Assembly (NCBI RefSeq): GCF_905171765.1
Contig: NC_053391.1
Span: 153,817,565 to 153,881,564, forward strand
Direction: 5' to 3'
DNA from: Bufo bufo
Taxonomy: Eukaryota > Chordata > Amphibia > Anura > Bufonidae
Length of the DNA stretch: 64,000 bases
Shown here: in pieces, positions 31,935 through 43,430 of the stretch
How positions within the stretch are numbered: the first letter of the stretch is position 1
Layout of the letters: each line of letters begins with the position of its first letter
Program-made: the position numbers and the translations under genes
Notes under the pieces: generated by a model
The model's input: the letters and a program-made list of their open reading frames with translations, nothing else
Databases searched by the model: none
What the model was told of the DNA's origin: nothing

Positions 31935-34900
31935 AGAGAATCTGGCTTCACTTCAGCAGAGAATCAGTCTCTTCATGCCATAGCAAAGAATCTGGCTTCA
32001 TGTCAGCACAGAATCAGTCTCTTCATGCCATAGCAGAGAATCTGGCTTCATGTCAGCACAGAATCAGTCTTCATGTCATAGCAGAGAATCAGGCTTCACG
32101 TCACCCACCACTGGAACAGGCCACTGTCACACATTTAGGCCCCGGCACCCAGACAGAGGAGAGCGGTCCCGTAACAGAGAATCTGGCCTTATGTCAGCAC
32201 AGAATCTGTCTTCATGTCATAGCAGAGAATCAGGCTTCACGTCACCCACCACTGGAACAGGCGACTGTCACACATTTAGGCCCAGGCACCCAGGCAGAGG
32301 AGAGAGGTCCCGTAACAGAGAATCTGGCCTTATGTCAGCGCAGAATCTGTATTCATGTCATAGCAGAGAATCAGGCTTCACGTCACCCACCACTGGAACA
32401 GGCCACTGTCACACATTTAGGCCCAGGCACCCAGGCAGAGGAGAGAGGTCCCGTAACAGAGAATCTGGCCTTATGTCAGCACAGAATCAGTCTTCATGTC
32501 ATAGCAGAGAATCAGGCTTCACGTCACCCACCACTGGAACAGGCCACTGTCACATATTTAGGCCCAGGCACCCAGGCAGAGGAGAGAGGTCGCGTAACAG
32601 AGAATCTGGCCTTATGTCAGCACAGAATCTGTCTTCATGTCATAGCAGAGAATCAGGCTTCACGTCACCCACCACTGGAACAGGCCACTGTCACACATTT
32701 AGGGCCCGGCACCCAGACAGAGGAGAGCGGTCCCGTAACAGAGAATCTGGCCTTATGTCAGCACAGAATCTGTCTTCATGTCATAGCAGAGAATCAGGCT
32801 TCACGTCACCCACCACTGGAACAGGCTACTGTCACACATTTAGGCCCCGGCACCCAGACAGAGGAGAGCGGTCCCGTAACAGAGAATCTGGCCTTATGTC
32901 AGCACAGAATCTGTCTTCATGTCATAGCAGAGAATCAGGCTTCACGTCACCCACCACTGGAACAGGCCACTGTCACACATTTAGGCCCCGGCACCCAGAC
33001 AGAGGAGAGCGGTCCCGTAACAGAGAATCTGGCCTTATGTCAGCGCAGAATCTGTCTTCATGTCATAGCAGAGAATCAGGCTTCACGTCACCCACCACTG
33101 GAACAGGCCACTGTCACACATTTAGGCCCAGGCACCCAGGCAGAGGAGAGAGGTCGCGTAACAGAGAATCTGGCCTTATGTCAGCACAGAATCTGTCTTC
33201 ATGTCATAGCAGAGAATCAGGCTTCACGTCACCCACCACTGGAACAGGCCACTGTCACACATTTAGGCCCCGGCACCCAGACAGAGGAGAGCGGTCCCGT
33301 AACAGAGAATCTGGCCTTATGTCAGCACAGAATCTGTCTTCATGTCATAGCAGAGAATCAGGCTTCACGTCACCCACCACTGGAACAGGCGACTGTCACA
33401 CATTTAGGCCCAGGCACCCAGGCAGAGGAGAGAGGTCCCGTAACAGAGAATCTGGCCTTATGTCAGCGCAGAATCTGTATTCATGTCATAGCAGAGAATC
33501 AGGCTTCACGTCACCCACCACTGGAACAGGCCACTGTCACACATTTAGGCCCAGGCACCCAGGCAGAGGAGAGAGGTCCCGTAACAGAGAATCTGGCCTT
33601 ATGTCAGCACAGAATCAGTCTTCATGTCATAGCAGAGAATCAGGCTTCATGTCAGCACAGAATCAGTCTTCATGTCATAGCAGAGAATCAGGCTTCACGT
33701 CACCCACCACTGGAACAGGCCACTGTCACACATTTAGGCCCCGGCACCCAGACAGAGGAGAGCGGTCCCGTAACAGAGAATCTGGCCTTATGTCAGCACA
33801 GAATCTGTCTTCATGTCATAGCAGAGAATCAGGCTTCACGTCACCCACCACTGGAACAGGCGACTGTCACACATTTAGGCCCAGGCACCCAGGCAGAGGA
33901 GAGAGGTCCCGTAACAGAGAATCTGGCCTTATGTCAGCGCAGAATCTGTATTCATGTCATAGCAGAGAATCAGGCTTCACGTCACCCACCACTGGAACAG
34001 GCCACTGTCACACATTTAGGCCCAGGCACCCAGGCAGAGGAGAGAGGTCCCGTAACAGAGAATCTGGCCTTATGTCAGCACAGAATCAGTCTTCATGTCA
34101 TAGCAGAGAATCAGGCTTCACGTCACCCACCACTGGAACAGGCCACTGTCACATATTTAGGCCCAGGCACCCAGGCAGAGGAGAGAGGTCGCGTAACAGA
34201 GAATCTGGCCTTATGTCAGCACAGAATCTGTCTTCATGTCATAGCAGAGAATCAGGCTTCACGTCACCCACCACTGGAACAGGCCACTGTCACACATTTA
34301 GGGCCCGGCACCCAGACAGAGGAGAGCGGTCCCGTAACAGAGAATCTGGCCTTATGTCAGCACAGAATCTGTCTTCATGTCATAGCAGAGCATCAGGCTT
34401 CACGTCACCCACCACTGGAACAGGCTACTGTCACACATTTAGGCCCCGGCACCCAGACAGAGGAGAGCGGTCCCGTAACAGAGAATCTGGCCTTATGTCA
34501 GCACAGAATCTGTCTTCATGTCATAGCAGAGAATCAGGCTTCACGTCACCCACCACTGGAACAGGCCACTGTCACACATTTAGGCCCCGGCACCCAGACA
34601 GAGGAGAGCGGTCCCGTAACAGAGAATCTGGCCTTATGTCAGCGCAGAATCTGTCTTCATGTCATAGCAGAGAATCAGGCTTCACGTCACCCACCACTGG
34701 AACAGGCCACTGTCACACATTTAGGCCCAGGCACCCAGGCAGAGGAGAGAGGTCGCGTAACAGAGAATCTGGCCTTATGTCAGCACAGAATTTGTCTTCA
34801 TGTCATAGCAGAGAATCAGGCTTCACGTCACCCACCACTGGAACAGGCCACTGTCACACATTTAGGCCCCGGCACCCAGACAGACGAGAGCAGTCCCGTA

Positions 34901-35175
34901 ACAGAGAATCTGGCCTTATGTCAGCGCAGAATCTGTCTTCATGTCATAGCAGAGAATCAGGCTTCACGTCACCCACCACTGGAACAGGCCACTGTCACAT
35001 ATTTAGGCCCAGGCACCCAGGCAGAGGAGAGAGGTCGCGTAACAGAGAATCTGGCTTCATGTCAGCACAGAATCTGTCTTCATGTCATAGCAGAGAATCA
35101 GGCTTCACGTCACCCACCACTGGAACAGGCCACTGTCACACATTTAGGCCCCGGCACCCAGACAGAGGAGAGGTT
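31935..35175 (+). repeat. 141-bp tandem array, about 22 units, in hAT B
   Basis: The unit contains ATGTCAGCACAGAATCTG, CATAGCAGAGAATCAGGC, CACCCACCACTGGAACAGGC, CACATTTAGGCCC and GTCCCGTAACAGAGAATC. Unit starts fall 141 bp apart, for example ATCTGGCCTT at 32181 and 32322. Because 141 is divisible by three and the unit has no stop in two + frames, reading frames of 1,090 and 1,051 codons (from 32000 and 32050) run through it. I regard these as repeat artefacts: the unit has no recognisable domain, and both frames are equally open. Variants define a higher-order repeat of 1,599 bp (see findings). Confidence 0.95.
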
Positions 35176-35289
35176 CATTCAACTTTGGGTTGCCCCGCAA
35201 TATAATGGTAAAATGAAATTAAAAATAGTATTGAATGAGGAAGTGCCCTGGAGTAGAATAATATATTGTTAAAGGGAGGTAGTTAATAT

Positions 35290-38200
35290 CTAATCTGCAC
35301 AAGGGATGGACAGGTCCTGTGGGATCCATGCCTGGTTCATTTTTATGAACGTCAGCTTGTCCACATTGGCTGTAGACAGGCGGCTGCGTTTGTCTGTAAT
35401 GACGCCCCCTGCCGTGCTGAATACACGTTCAGACAAAACGCTGGCCGCCGGGCAGGCCAGCACCTCCAAGGCATAAAAGGCTAGCTCTGGCCACGTGGAC
35501 AATTTGGAGACCCAGAAGTTGAATGGGGCCGAACAATCAGTCAGTACGTGGAGGGGTGTGCACAGGTACTGTTCCACCATGTTAGTGAAATGTTGCCTCC
35601 TGCTAACACATTCCGTATCAGGTGGTGGTGCAGTTAGCTGTGGCGTGGTGACAAAACTTTTCCACATCTCTGCCATGCTAACCCTGCCCTCAGAGGAGCT
35701 GGCCGTGACACAGCTGCGTTGGCGACCTCTTGCTCCTCCTCTGCCTTCGCCTTGGGCTTCCACTGGTTCCCCTGTGACATTTGGGAATGCTCTCAGTAGC
35801 ACGTCTACCAACGTGCGCTTGTACTCGCGCATCTTCTTATCACGCTCCAGTGTAGGAAGTAAGGTGGGCACATTGTCTTTGTACCGGGGATCCAGCAGGG
35901 TGGCAACCCAGTAGTCCGCACACGTTAAAATGTGGGCAACTCTGCTGTCGTTGCGCAGGCACTGCAGCATGTAGTCGCTCATGTGTGCCAGGCTGCCCAG
36001 AGGTAAGGACAAGCTGTCCTCTGTGGGAGGCGTATCGTCATCGTCCTGTGTTTCCCCCCAGCCACGCACCAGTGATGGGCCCGAGCTGCTTTGGGTGCCA
36101 CCCCGCTGTGAACATGCTTCATCCTCATCCTCCTACACCTCCTCCTCATCCTCGTCCTCCTCGTCCTCCAGTAGTGGGCCCTGTCTGGCCACATTTGTAC
36201 CTGGCCTCTGGTGTTGCAAAAAACCTCCCTCTGAGTCACTTCGAAGAGACTGGCCTGAAAGTGCTAAAAATGACTCCTCTTCCTCCTCTTCCTCCTGGGC
36301 CACCTCCTCTTCCATCATCGCCCTAAGTGTTTTCTCAAGGAGACATAGAAGTGGTATTGTAACGCTGATAACGGCATCATCGCCACTGGCCATGTTGGTG
36401 GAGTACTCGAAACAGCGCAACAGGGCACACAGGTCTCGCATGGAGGCCCAGTCATTGGTGGTGAAGTGTGTCTGATCCACAGTGCGACTGACCCGTGCGT
36501 GCTGCAGCTGAAACTCCACTATGGCCTGCTGCTGCTCGCACAGTCTGTCCAGCATATGCAAGGTGGAGTTCCACCTGGTGGGTACGTCGCATATGAGGCG
36601 GTGAGCGGGAAGGCCGAAGTTACGCTGTAGCGCAGACAGGCGAGCAGCGGCAGGGTGTGAACGCCGGAAGCGCGAACAGACGGCCCGCGCTTTATGCAGC
36701 AGCTCTGACATGTCGGGGTAGTTGCGAATGAACTTCTGCACCACCAAATTCAGCACATGGGGCCTGTCCCCCAAACATATGAGTTTCAGAATGGCCTGCT
36801 TACGTTTATCCCGGGCTGTGCTGAAGTTGGTGGTGAAGGTGTGTGGCTGACTGGATGAGCAGGTGGAAGAAGAGGAGGAGGAAGCTGAGTAGGAGGAGGA
36901 GGAGACAGGAGGCAAAGAATGTTGCCCTGCGATCCTTGGCGGCGGAAGGACGTGCGCCAAACAGCTCTCCGCCTGGGGCCCAGCCGCCACTACATTTACC
37001 CAGTGTGCAGTTAGGGAGATATAGCGTCCCTGGCCGTGCTTACTGGTCCACGTATCTGTGGTTAGGTGGACCTTGCCACAGATGGCGTTGCGCAGTGCAC
37101 ACTTGATTTTATCGGACACTTGTTTGTGCAGGGAAGGCACGGCTCTCTTGGAGAAGTAGTGGCGGCAGGGAACAACATACTGTGGGACAGCAAGCGACGT
37201 GAGCTGTTTGAAGCTGTGTGTGTCCACCAGCCTAAATGACAGCATTTCATAGGCCAGTAGTTTAGAAATGCTGGCATTCAGGGCCAGGGATCGAGGGTGG
37301 CTAGGTGGGAATTTACGCTTTCTCTCAAATGTTTGTGAGATGGAGAGCTGAACGCTGCCGTGTGACATGGTTGAGATGCTTGGTGACGCAGGTGGTGGTG
37401 TTGGTGGTACATCCCATGTTTGCTGGGCGGCAGGTGCCAACGTTCCTCCAGAGGCAGAGGAAGAGGCCGAGGCGGCGGCAGCAGCAGCAGAAGAGGCCGA
37501 GGCGGCGGCAGCAGCAGAAGGGGCCGAGGCGGCAGCAGCAGAAGAGGCAGCAGGGGGAGCCTGAGTGACTTCTTTGTTTTTAAGGTGTTTACTCCACTGC
37601 AGTTCATGCTTTGCATGCAGGTGCCTGGTCATGCAGGTTGTGCTAAGGTTCAGAACGTTAATGCCTCGCTTCAGGCTCTGATGGCACAGCGTGCAAACCA
37701 CTCGGGTCTTGTCGTCAGCACATTGTTTGAAGAAGTGCCATGCCAGGGAACTCCTTGAAGCTGCCTTTGGGGTGCTCGGTCCCAGATGGCGGCGGTCAGT
37801 AGCAGGCGGAGTCTCTTGGCGGCGGGTGTTCTGATTTTTCCCACTGCTCCCTCTTTTGCTGCGCTGTTGGCTCGGTCTCACCACTGCCTCTTCCTCCGAA
37901 CTGTGAAAGTCAGTGGCACGACCTTCATTCCATGTGGGGTCTAGGACCTCATCGTCCCCTGCATCGTCTTCCACCCAGTCTTGATCCCTGACCTCCTGTT
38001 CAGTCTGCACACTGCAGAAAGACGCAGCAGTTGGCACCTGTGTTTCGTCATCATCAGAGACGTGCTGAGGTGGTATTCCCATGTCCTCATCATCAGGAAA
38101 CATAAGTGGTTGTGCGTTAGTGCATTCTATCTCTTCCACCCCTGGTGAAGAGCTAGGTGGATGCCCTTGGGAAACCCTGGCAGCAGAGTCTTCAAACAGC

Positions 38201-38595
38201 ATAAGAGACTGCTGCATAACTTGAGGCTCAGACAGTTTCCCTGATATGCATGAGGGTGATGTGACAGACTGATGGGCTTGGTTTTCATGCGCCATCTGTG
38301 CGCTTTCTGCAGAAGACTGGGTGGGAGATAATGTGAACGTGCTGGATGCACTGTCGGCCACCCAATTGACTAATGCCTGTACCTGCTCAGGCCTTACCAT
38401 CCTTAGAACGGCATTGGGCCCCACCAAATATCCCTGAAAATTCTGGCGGCTACTGGGACCTGAGGTAGTTGGTACACTAGGACGTGTGGCTGTGGCAGAA
38501 CGGCCACGTCCTCTCCCAGCACCAGAGGGTCCACTAACACCACCACGACCATGTCCACGTCCGCGTCCGCGTCCCTTATTAGATGTTTTCCTCAT
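35290..38595 (-). pseudogene. hAT transposase of element B, one internal stop and one deletion
   Basis: One frame of about 1,100 codons runs from the ATG at 38595 to the stop at 35290, broken only by a TAG at 36133-36135 in an acidic stretch. Residues 1-40 are Arg/Gly-rich (RGRGRGHGRGG); 285-330 are a BED zinc finger (C301, C304, H325 or H327, H330); 350-385 are alanine-rich; D514 in LTTDTWTSKH is the first catalytic Asp; 670-678 (DVPTRWNST) is a conserved hAT block. Residues 612/613 (DRP/HVLN) mark an in-frame deletion, near 36757, of the block holding the second catalytic Asp (CDNGAN in copy C). After the TAG come LLDPRYKD and the dimerisation block LACPAASVLSERVFSTAGG. So the enzyme is dead despite the long frame. 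It binds and cuts transposon ends in intact relatives. Confidence 0.92.
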
Positions 38596-38609
38596 TGTTC
38601 CCGTTCACC

Positions 38610-39935
38610 ACAATTTTGAGAATGGCAAATTTTGGAATAGTTTTTCAACCCAGAAAAAAAAAATGTGCTTTTACGGTCACTACAAATAACTTGACCAGCT
38701 AAAACAGTACAGATTTGCTTGAATAGAAATGTGAGGCCTGTTTTTTTTTTGCACTGTGTGACAGGTTAAGGTTTAATCACAGAATCAGACTTCTATCTGC
38801 ATGGTAGCGTGTGTCTTAGGTTTTTCTGAATGATACTATCAGTACCTTTAATGTAAGATATCCTTTTTGGGATAGATTTCAAGTAGGCCTCAAATACCAG
38901 AAACTAGTTATTTTGAGAATGGCAAATTTGGGAATAGTTTTTCAACCCAGAAAAAAAAAATGTGCTTTTACGGTCACTACAAATAACTTGACCAGCTAAA
39001 ACAGTACAGATTTGCTTGAATAGAAATGTGAGACCTGTTTTTTTTTTTGCACTGTGTGACAGGTTAAGGTTTAATCACAGAATCAGACTTCTATCTGCAC
39101 GGTAGCGTGTGTCTTAGGTTTTTCTGAATGACACTATCAGTACCTTTAATGTAAGATATCCTTTTTGGGATAGATTTCAAGTAGGCCTCAAATACCAGAA
39201 ACTAGTTATTTTGAGAATGGTAAATTTGGGAATAGTTTTTCAAACCAGAAAAAAAAAAGTGCTTTTACGGTCGCTACAAATAACTTGACCAGCTAAAACA
39301 GTACAGATTTGCTTGAATAGAAATGTGAGACCTGTTTTTTTTTGCAGTGTGTGACAGGTTAAGGTTTAATCTCAGAATCAGACTTCTATCTGCACGGTAG
39401 CGTGTGTCTTAGGTTTTTCTGAATGACACTATCAGTACCTTCAATGTAAGATATCCTTTTTGGGATAGATTTCAAGTAGGCCTCAAATACCAGAAACTAG
39501 TTATTTTGAGAATGGCAAATTTGGGAATAGTTTTTCAAACCAGAAAAAAAAATGTGCTTTTACGGTCACTACAAATAACTTGACCAGCTAAAACAGTACA
39601 GATTTGCTTGAATAGAAATGTGAGACCTGTTTTTTTTTGCACTGTGTGACAGGTTAAGGTTTAATCTCAGAATCAGACTTCTATCTGCACGGTAGCGTGT
39701 GTCTTAGGTTTTTCTGAATGACACTATCAGTACCTTCAATGTAAGATATCCTTTTTGGGATAGATTTCAAGTAGGCCTCATATACCAGAAACTAGTTATT
39801 TTGAGAATGGCAAATTTGGGAATAGTTTTTCAACCCAGAACAAAAAGTGTGCTTTTACGGTCACTACAAATAACTTGACCAGCTAAAACAGTACAGATTT
39901 GGTTGAATAGAAATGTCAGGTCTATTTTTTAGGCG
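38610..39935. repeat. Tandem array of about 297-bp units in hAT B, 4.4 copies
   Basis: TTTTGAGAATGGCAAATT recurs at about 38613, 38910, 39208, 39503 and 39798. Each unit contains GTGCTTTTACGGTC, CTTGACCAGCTAAAACAGTA, a T-run, TGTGTGACAGGTTAAGG and GATATCCTTTTTGGGATAG. Copies are about 97-98% alike by eye. It lies upstream of the transposase start codon, where a promoter would be expected. Confidence 0.92.
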
Positions 39936-39939
39936 CTGG

Positions 39940-40225
39940 GTGACAGGCTCAACTTGCCCCTGATGTAGTATATGGCCAAAAAATAACCACACTGTTGATG
40001 GTTAAATGCACTTGGGTGACACAGGCTCAGCCTGCACCAGATGTAGTATATGGCCAAAAAATAATCAGACTGTTGATGGTTAAATGCACTTCGGTGACAC
40101 AGGCTCAGCCTGCAGCTGATGTAGTATTTGGCCAAAAAATAACCAGACTGTTGATGGTTAAATGCACTTCGGTGACACAGGCTCAGCCTGCAGCTGATGT
40201 AGGATATAGCACAAAATAACCACAC
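39940..40225. repeat. Tandem array of about 70-bp units in hAT B, 4 copies
   Basis: CTGATGTAGTATATGGCCAA, 'aaaaataaccacactgttgatggttaaatgcactt' and GGTGACACAGGCTCAGCCTG recur four times. The unit is not a multiple of three, and the short frames in it are artefacts. Confidence 0.9.
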
Positions 40226-40771
40226 TATTGATGGTTAAATACACTTGGTGATAGCTTGTGCTGGCGCACCACAAGTCACAAAATGGCCGCCGATCACCCC
40301 AGAAAAAAAGTGATCTAAAAACGCTCTGGGCAGCCTCAAAAAAGTGAGCAAGTCAATATTAGCACTTCAATGATCCACAGCTGCAGATCGATCACAGAAT
40401 GAAGTCTTTTGGAGGAGTTAATCTGCCTAATCTCGCCCTAACGTCGCAGCTGCAACCTCTCCCTATGCTTCAATCAGCAGAGTGACGTGCAGCGCAACGT
40501 GACCCAAGCTTATATAGAGGCTGGGTCACATGCTGCACTGGCCAATCACAGCCATGCCAATAGTAGGCAAGGCTGTGATGGCCTCTTGGGGCAAGTAGTA
40601 TGACGCTTGTTGATTGGCTGCTTTGCAGCCTTTCAAAAAGCGCCAAGAAAGCGCCGAACACCGAACCCGAACACAGACTTTTACGAAAATGTTCGGGTTC
40701 GGGTCCGTGTCACGGACACCCCAAAATTCGGTACGAACCCGAACTATACAGTTCGGGTTCGCTCATCCCTA

Positions 40772-41000
40772 ATCCCTATAACTTATTTTTTTGTAGTTAT
40801 GTGTACAGACCTATGTGAGGGATAATTTTTTGAAGGACAATCTGTATTTTCCATTAGTATCATTTTGGGATGTGTATGACTTTTGATCACTTTTTATATT
40901 TTAAAATTACTAACAAAAAAATGGGAATTCATTTTAAATACAGATGCAACCGAGCTGAACTTGATGGTTAACTCCTTAAGTAAAAAATGGCCCTAAAAGG
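40772..41000 (+). repeat. TTAA-type repeat, right part after hAT B
   Basis: It begins with the second copy of ATCCCTAT and continues the repeat cut at 31625 ('ataacttatttttttgtagttatgtgtacagacctatgtgaggg', 'cattttgggatgtgtatgacttttgatcac'). It fades out near 40995 at AAAGGTTAACC, which may be a decayed right end. Confidence 0.65.
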
Positions 41001-41810
41001 TTAACCAAGTCTTTCAATGTATTTCAATGGCTTTTGTTATGAGATGGCACTCGATAACACATTATCTAAAAAGCATAATAATAATAATAATAATAATAAA
41101 ATGAACTAGGTGTCACATAAAAAGAATAACAAAAAAGTTAAAACTAAACCACCTTGTGCGCTAAATCAAGAAATAGTGTCTAGTCATTAGTGCCTTTTCA
41201 TACCTGGTTATTAAAGGTCATTCTTCTGGAAGGTTAATAGCTGATTATTAATCTACTAATAATCATTCAGATTTTTAATCTACTGTTTTACTTATATGCC
41301 TCTCATTTTTCCCTCAAGTATCACCTTTTCACTGGCTCCTAAAAACATATAATATAAAACATCTAATATAGACTTCACAATGAAACCCTGATGTACAAAA
41401 TTCCCTCCTTAGCCTTATATTCCCTCTTCATTCTCTGTACATTAACCCTCATGCATCATTTACTTATACGCTCTACAACTTGAATAACTCCACATGCTCA
41501 TAGCCCAAACTGCCCTTGTGTATCTTGGTGCAAGAGATAACATGGGATATAACCTGGCTCAAAGCTGGTCCTAATCTTTTTCTGCTCTTTTTTCCTGTAT
41601 CTAAAAACATGGGGAAAGTCCTCTGTTGATGCCTCTTTGAACATTAATGACGATTGTACCACATTTTCCTTTCCATGCTTTAGTATATGATGTGGTATCT
41701 TACAATCAACCATTTTAGGTCATCAAGCTTGGTTCCATCTAAGTTGCTTATTTGTGAATGACATACTGCTCTATATGATGCTGTTGTGTATCTTATTATT
41801 CTCTAGCCAT
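41001..41810. other. No gene recognised; ATA microsatellite
   Basis: Contains an (ATA)n run at about 41077-41100. The remainder is AT-rich intron sequence with no recognised motif. Confidence 0.5.
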
Positions 41811-42310
41811 TAACCCCTTAAGGCGATTTTTGATTTTTTTTTTTTTCTCTGCCTTCCAAGAAGTATGATGTTTTTTTATTTTTCCATTCACATAACTTGT
41901 ATGGAGCTTGTTTTTTATAGGACAGGTTGTACTTTGTAATTTTATATTGCATACAATGTAGAGGAAAACTGGGGAAAAAATTATTTGGGGAAAAAGGCAA
42001 TTCTCCCACGGTTTTATGGGTTTTGTTTTTATGACATTCCCTATGTGGTAAAAATGACCTTTCATTCTCCAGGTCAATACAATTGCAATATTACCACATT
42101 TACATAGTTTTCTTGTGTTTTAATATTATTATTAATATTTTTTTCTTTGTATTGCCATATTTTGACCCCCCCAATAACTTTTTTCATATTTTTTGAGGGG
42201 TGAGCTTTAATTGTTAATTATACCATTGGAGTGTGTATGATTTTTAAGATTATTTTATTTATTTCTTAAATTTTTTGGAGGGAAGGCAAAGCGATAAAAA
42301 AACTGGGTAA
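41811..42310 (+). repeat. TTAA-type frog repeat fragment
   Basis: It begins TTAACCCCTTAAGGCGATTT and contains the family blocks 'cataacttgtatggagcttgtttttt', 'ggacaggttgtactttgtaat' and 'ccattggagtgtgtatgattttt'. No right terminus is seen. Confidence 0.65.
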
Positions 42311-42614
42311 AACAGCAGACACCCACTCCCATTTGGGTGGGCACCATGTTTAAAGAGCTGATGGCAGAGGTCTTTTCAACTATACTATAGCTGATTTGTT
42401 GAAAATCTGTTCATATTCAGAATTTAAAGGCTCACTTAGTTTTCAAAAAAAGTTTTGATATGTCATAGACGCTAAGGATGAGTGAATTGATTCTACCAGT
42501 TCAGAGTTTATACCAAATTTGCCCAAAAATTGGGGTTCTAAAAAAACATATTTTTTTTTTTGTTTGTTTCAGGCAAATTGGAGAGAGAGGGAACTATAGT
42601 CAGAGAGGGTTATT

Positions 42615-42695
42615 GGGATATGGATATGGATATAGATATAGATATATATCGATATAGATATATATCTATATAGATATAGATATATAAATATAGCT
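42615..42695. repeat. GATA/TA-type microsatellite
   Basis: Interrupted runs of GATATG, GATATA and TATATC. The surrounding sequence 42311-43430 holds a hAT-like half-terminus (GGATGAGTGAATTGATTC, about 42476) but no gene that I recognise. Confidence 0.8.
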
Positions 42696-43430
42696 ATATG
42701 CATTGTTTAAGGGGATATTCTTTCTCATTACGGCGAGTGCCTAGCATGCAACGCACATATATGGAGTATTGAAGGCCAAGCAATGCCCCCTTGGTTACAG
42801 GGATAGATATTCAAATTAGCTTTCCTAAGCCTATTTCATGCCAGCAGACATAAGATATGCTAATTTCCGTATATTTTTCACAGAAAAAAAATATTTGTAT
42901 TTATATGCTATGCTATTTTGAATTTGTAGATGTTTTTGTAGATGTATTATTACATATGCTTTTACATATCCCAGGAGCTTTGATTGGAATTCACATGAAC
43001 CTTAGCTAAATCTGTTGCTTTTAGCTACATAACATGTGTCAAGTTTTTCTTCTTCCCGTTCAGAATAGAAAGCACAACTTCATAGACTGAGAGTTATAGT
43101 GTATGTTTATTCATCAGAGCACAGCTTATCTTGTTATCAAATGTAGCTAACATTTGGAGGCATCTTTATCACAACTCATGGGATTCTGTCTATTGCATAA
43201 TGACAAAGAGAGAAGCAGATGTGTTACAGCATAATAGAGAAGGAGCTGAAGCTGCAAGTTTCTCTTAGAGCCCCTCATTTACCATGGGAATTCTGCTTAT
43301 TCACAATATTATAATTCAATGAATAGGTGTGAACTCATTTTCAGTAACATGATTATATCATTACCTTTTATTTATTTCTGTAAATAACTTTTCATTTTTT
43401 GTTTTGCCTCTATGCATAGTATTAGGGGTG

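Larger units (their letters stand above)
31626..40771 (-). mobile_element. hAT element B, complete 9.1-kb insertion
   Basis: The left end is TAGAGTTGAGCGAACACCTG and the right end is the complement of TAGGGATGAGCGAACCCGAA. Both flanks carry ATCCCTAT (31618-31625 and 40772-40779), a perfect 8-bp hAT target duplication, so the borders are exact and the insertion is 9,146 bp. It interrupts a TTAA-type repeat. Contents from the left: terminal region, a 3.2-kb array of 141-bp units, the transposase gene on the - strand (38595 to 35290), a 1.3-kb array of about 297-bp units, a short array of about 70-bp units, and the right terminal region with further 'ttcgggttcgg' sub-terminal motifs. Confidence 0.95.

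Noticed and set aside
32000..35272. Long frames of 1,090 and 1,051 codons as real genes
   Set aside because: Both come from a stop-free 141-bp tandem unit, are equally open in two frames, have no recognisable domain, and end soon after the array ends.
37305..37568. Alanine/arginine-rich + strand frames opposite the hAT B gene
   Set aside because: They are antisense shadows of the GC-rich alanine tract of the transposase.
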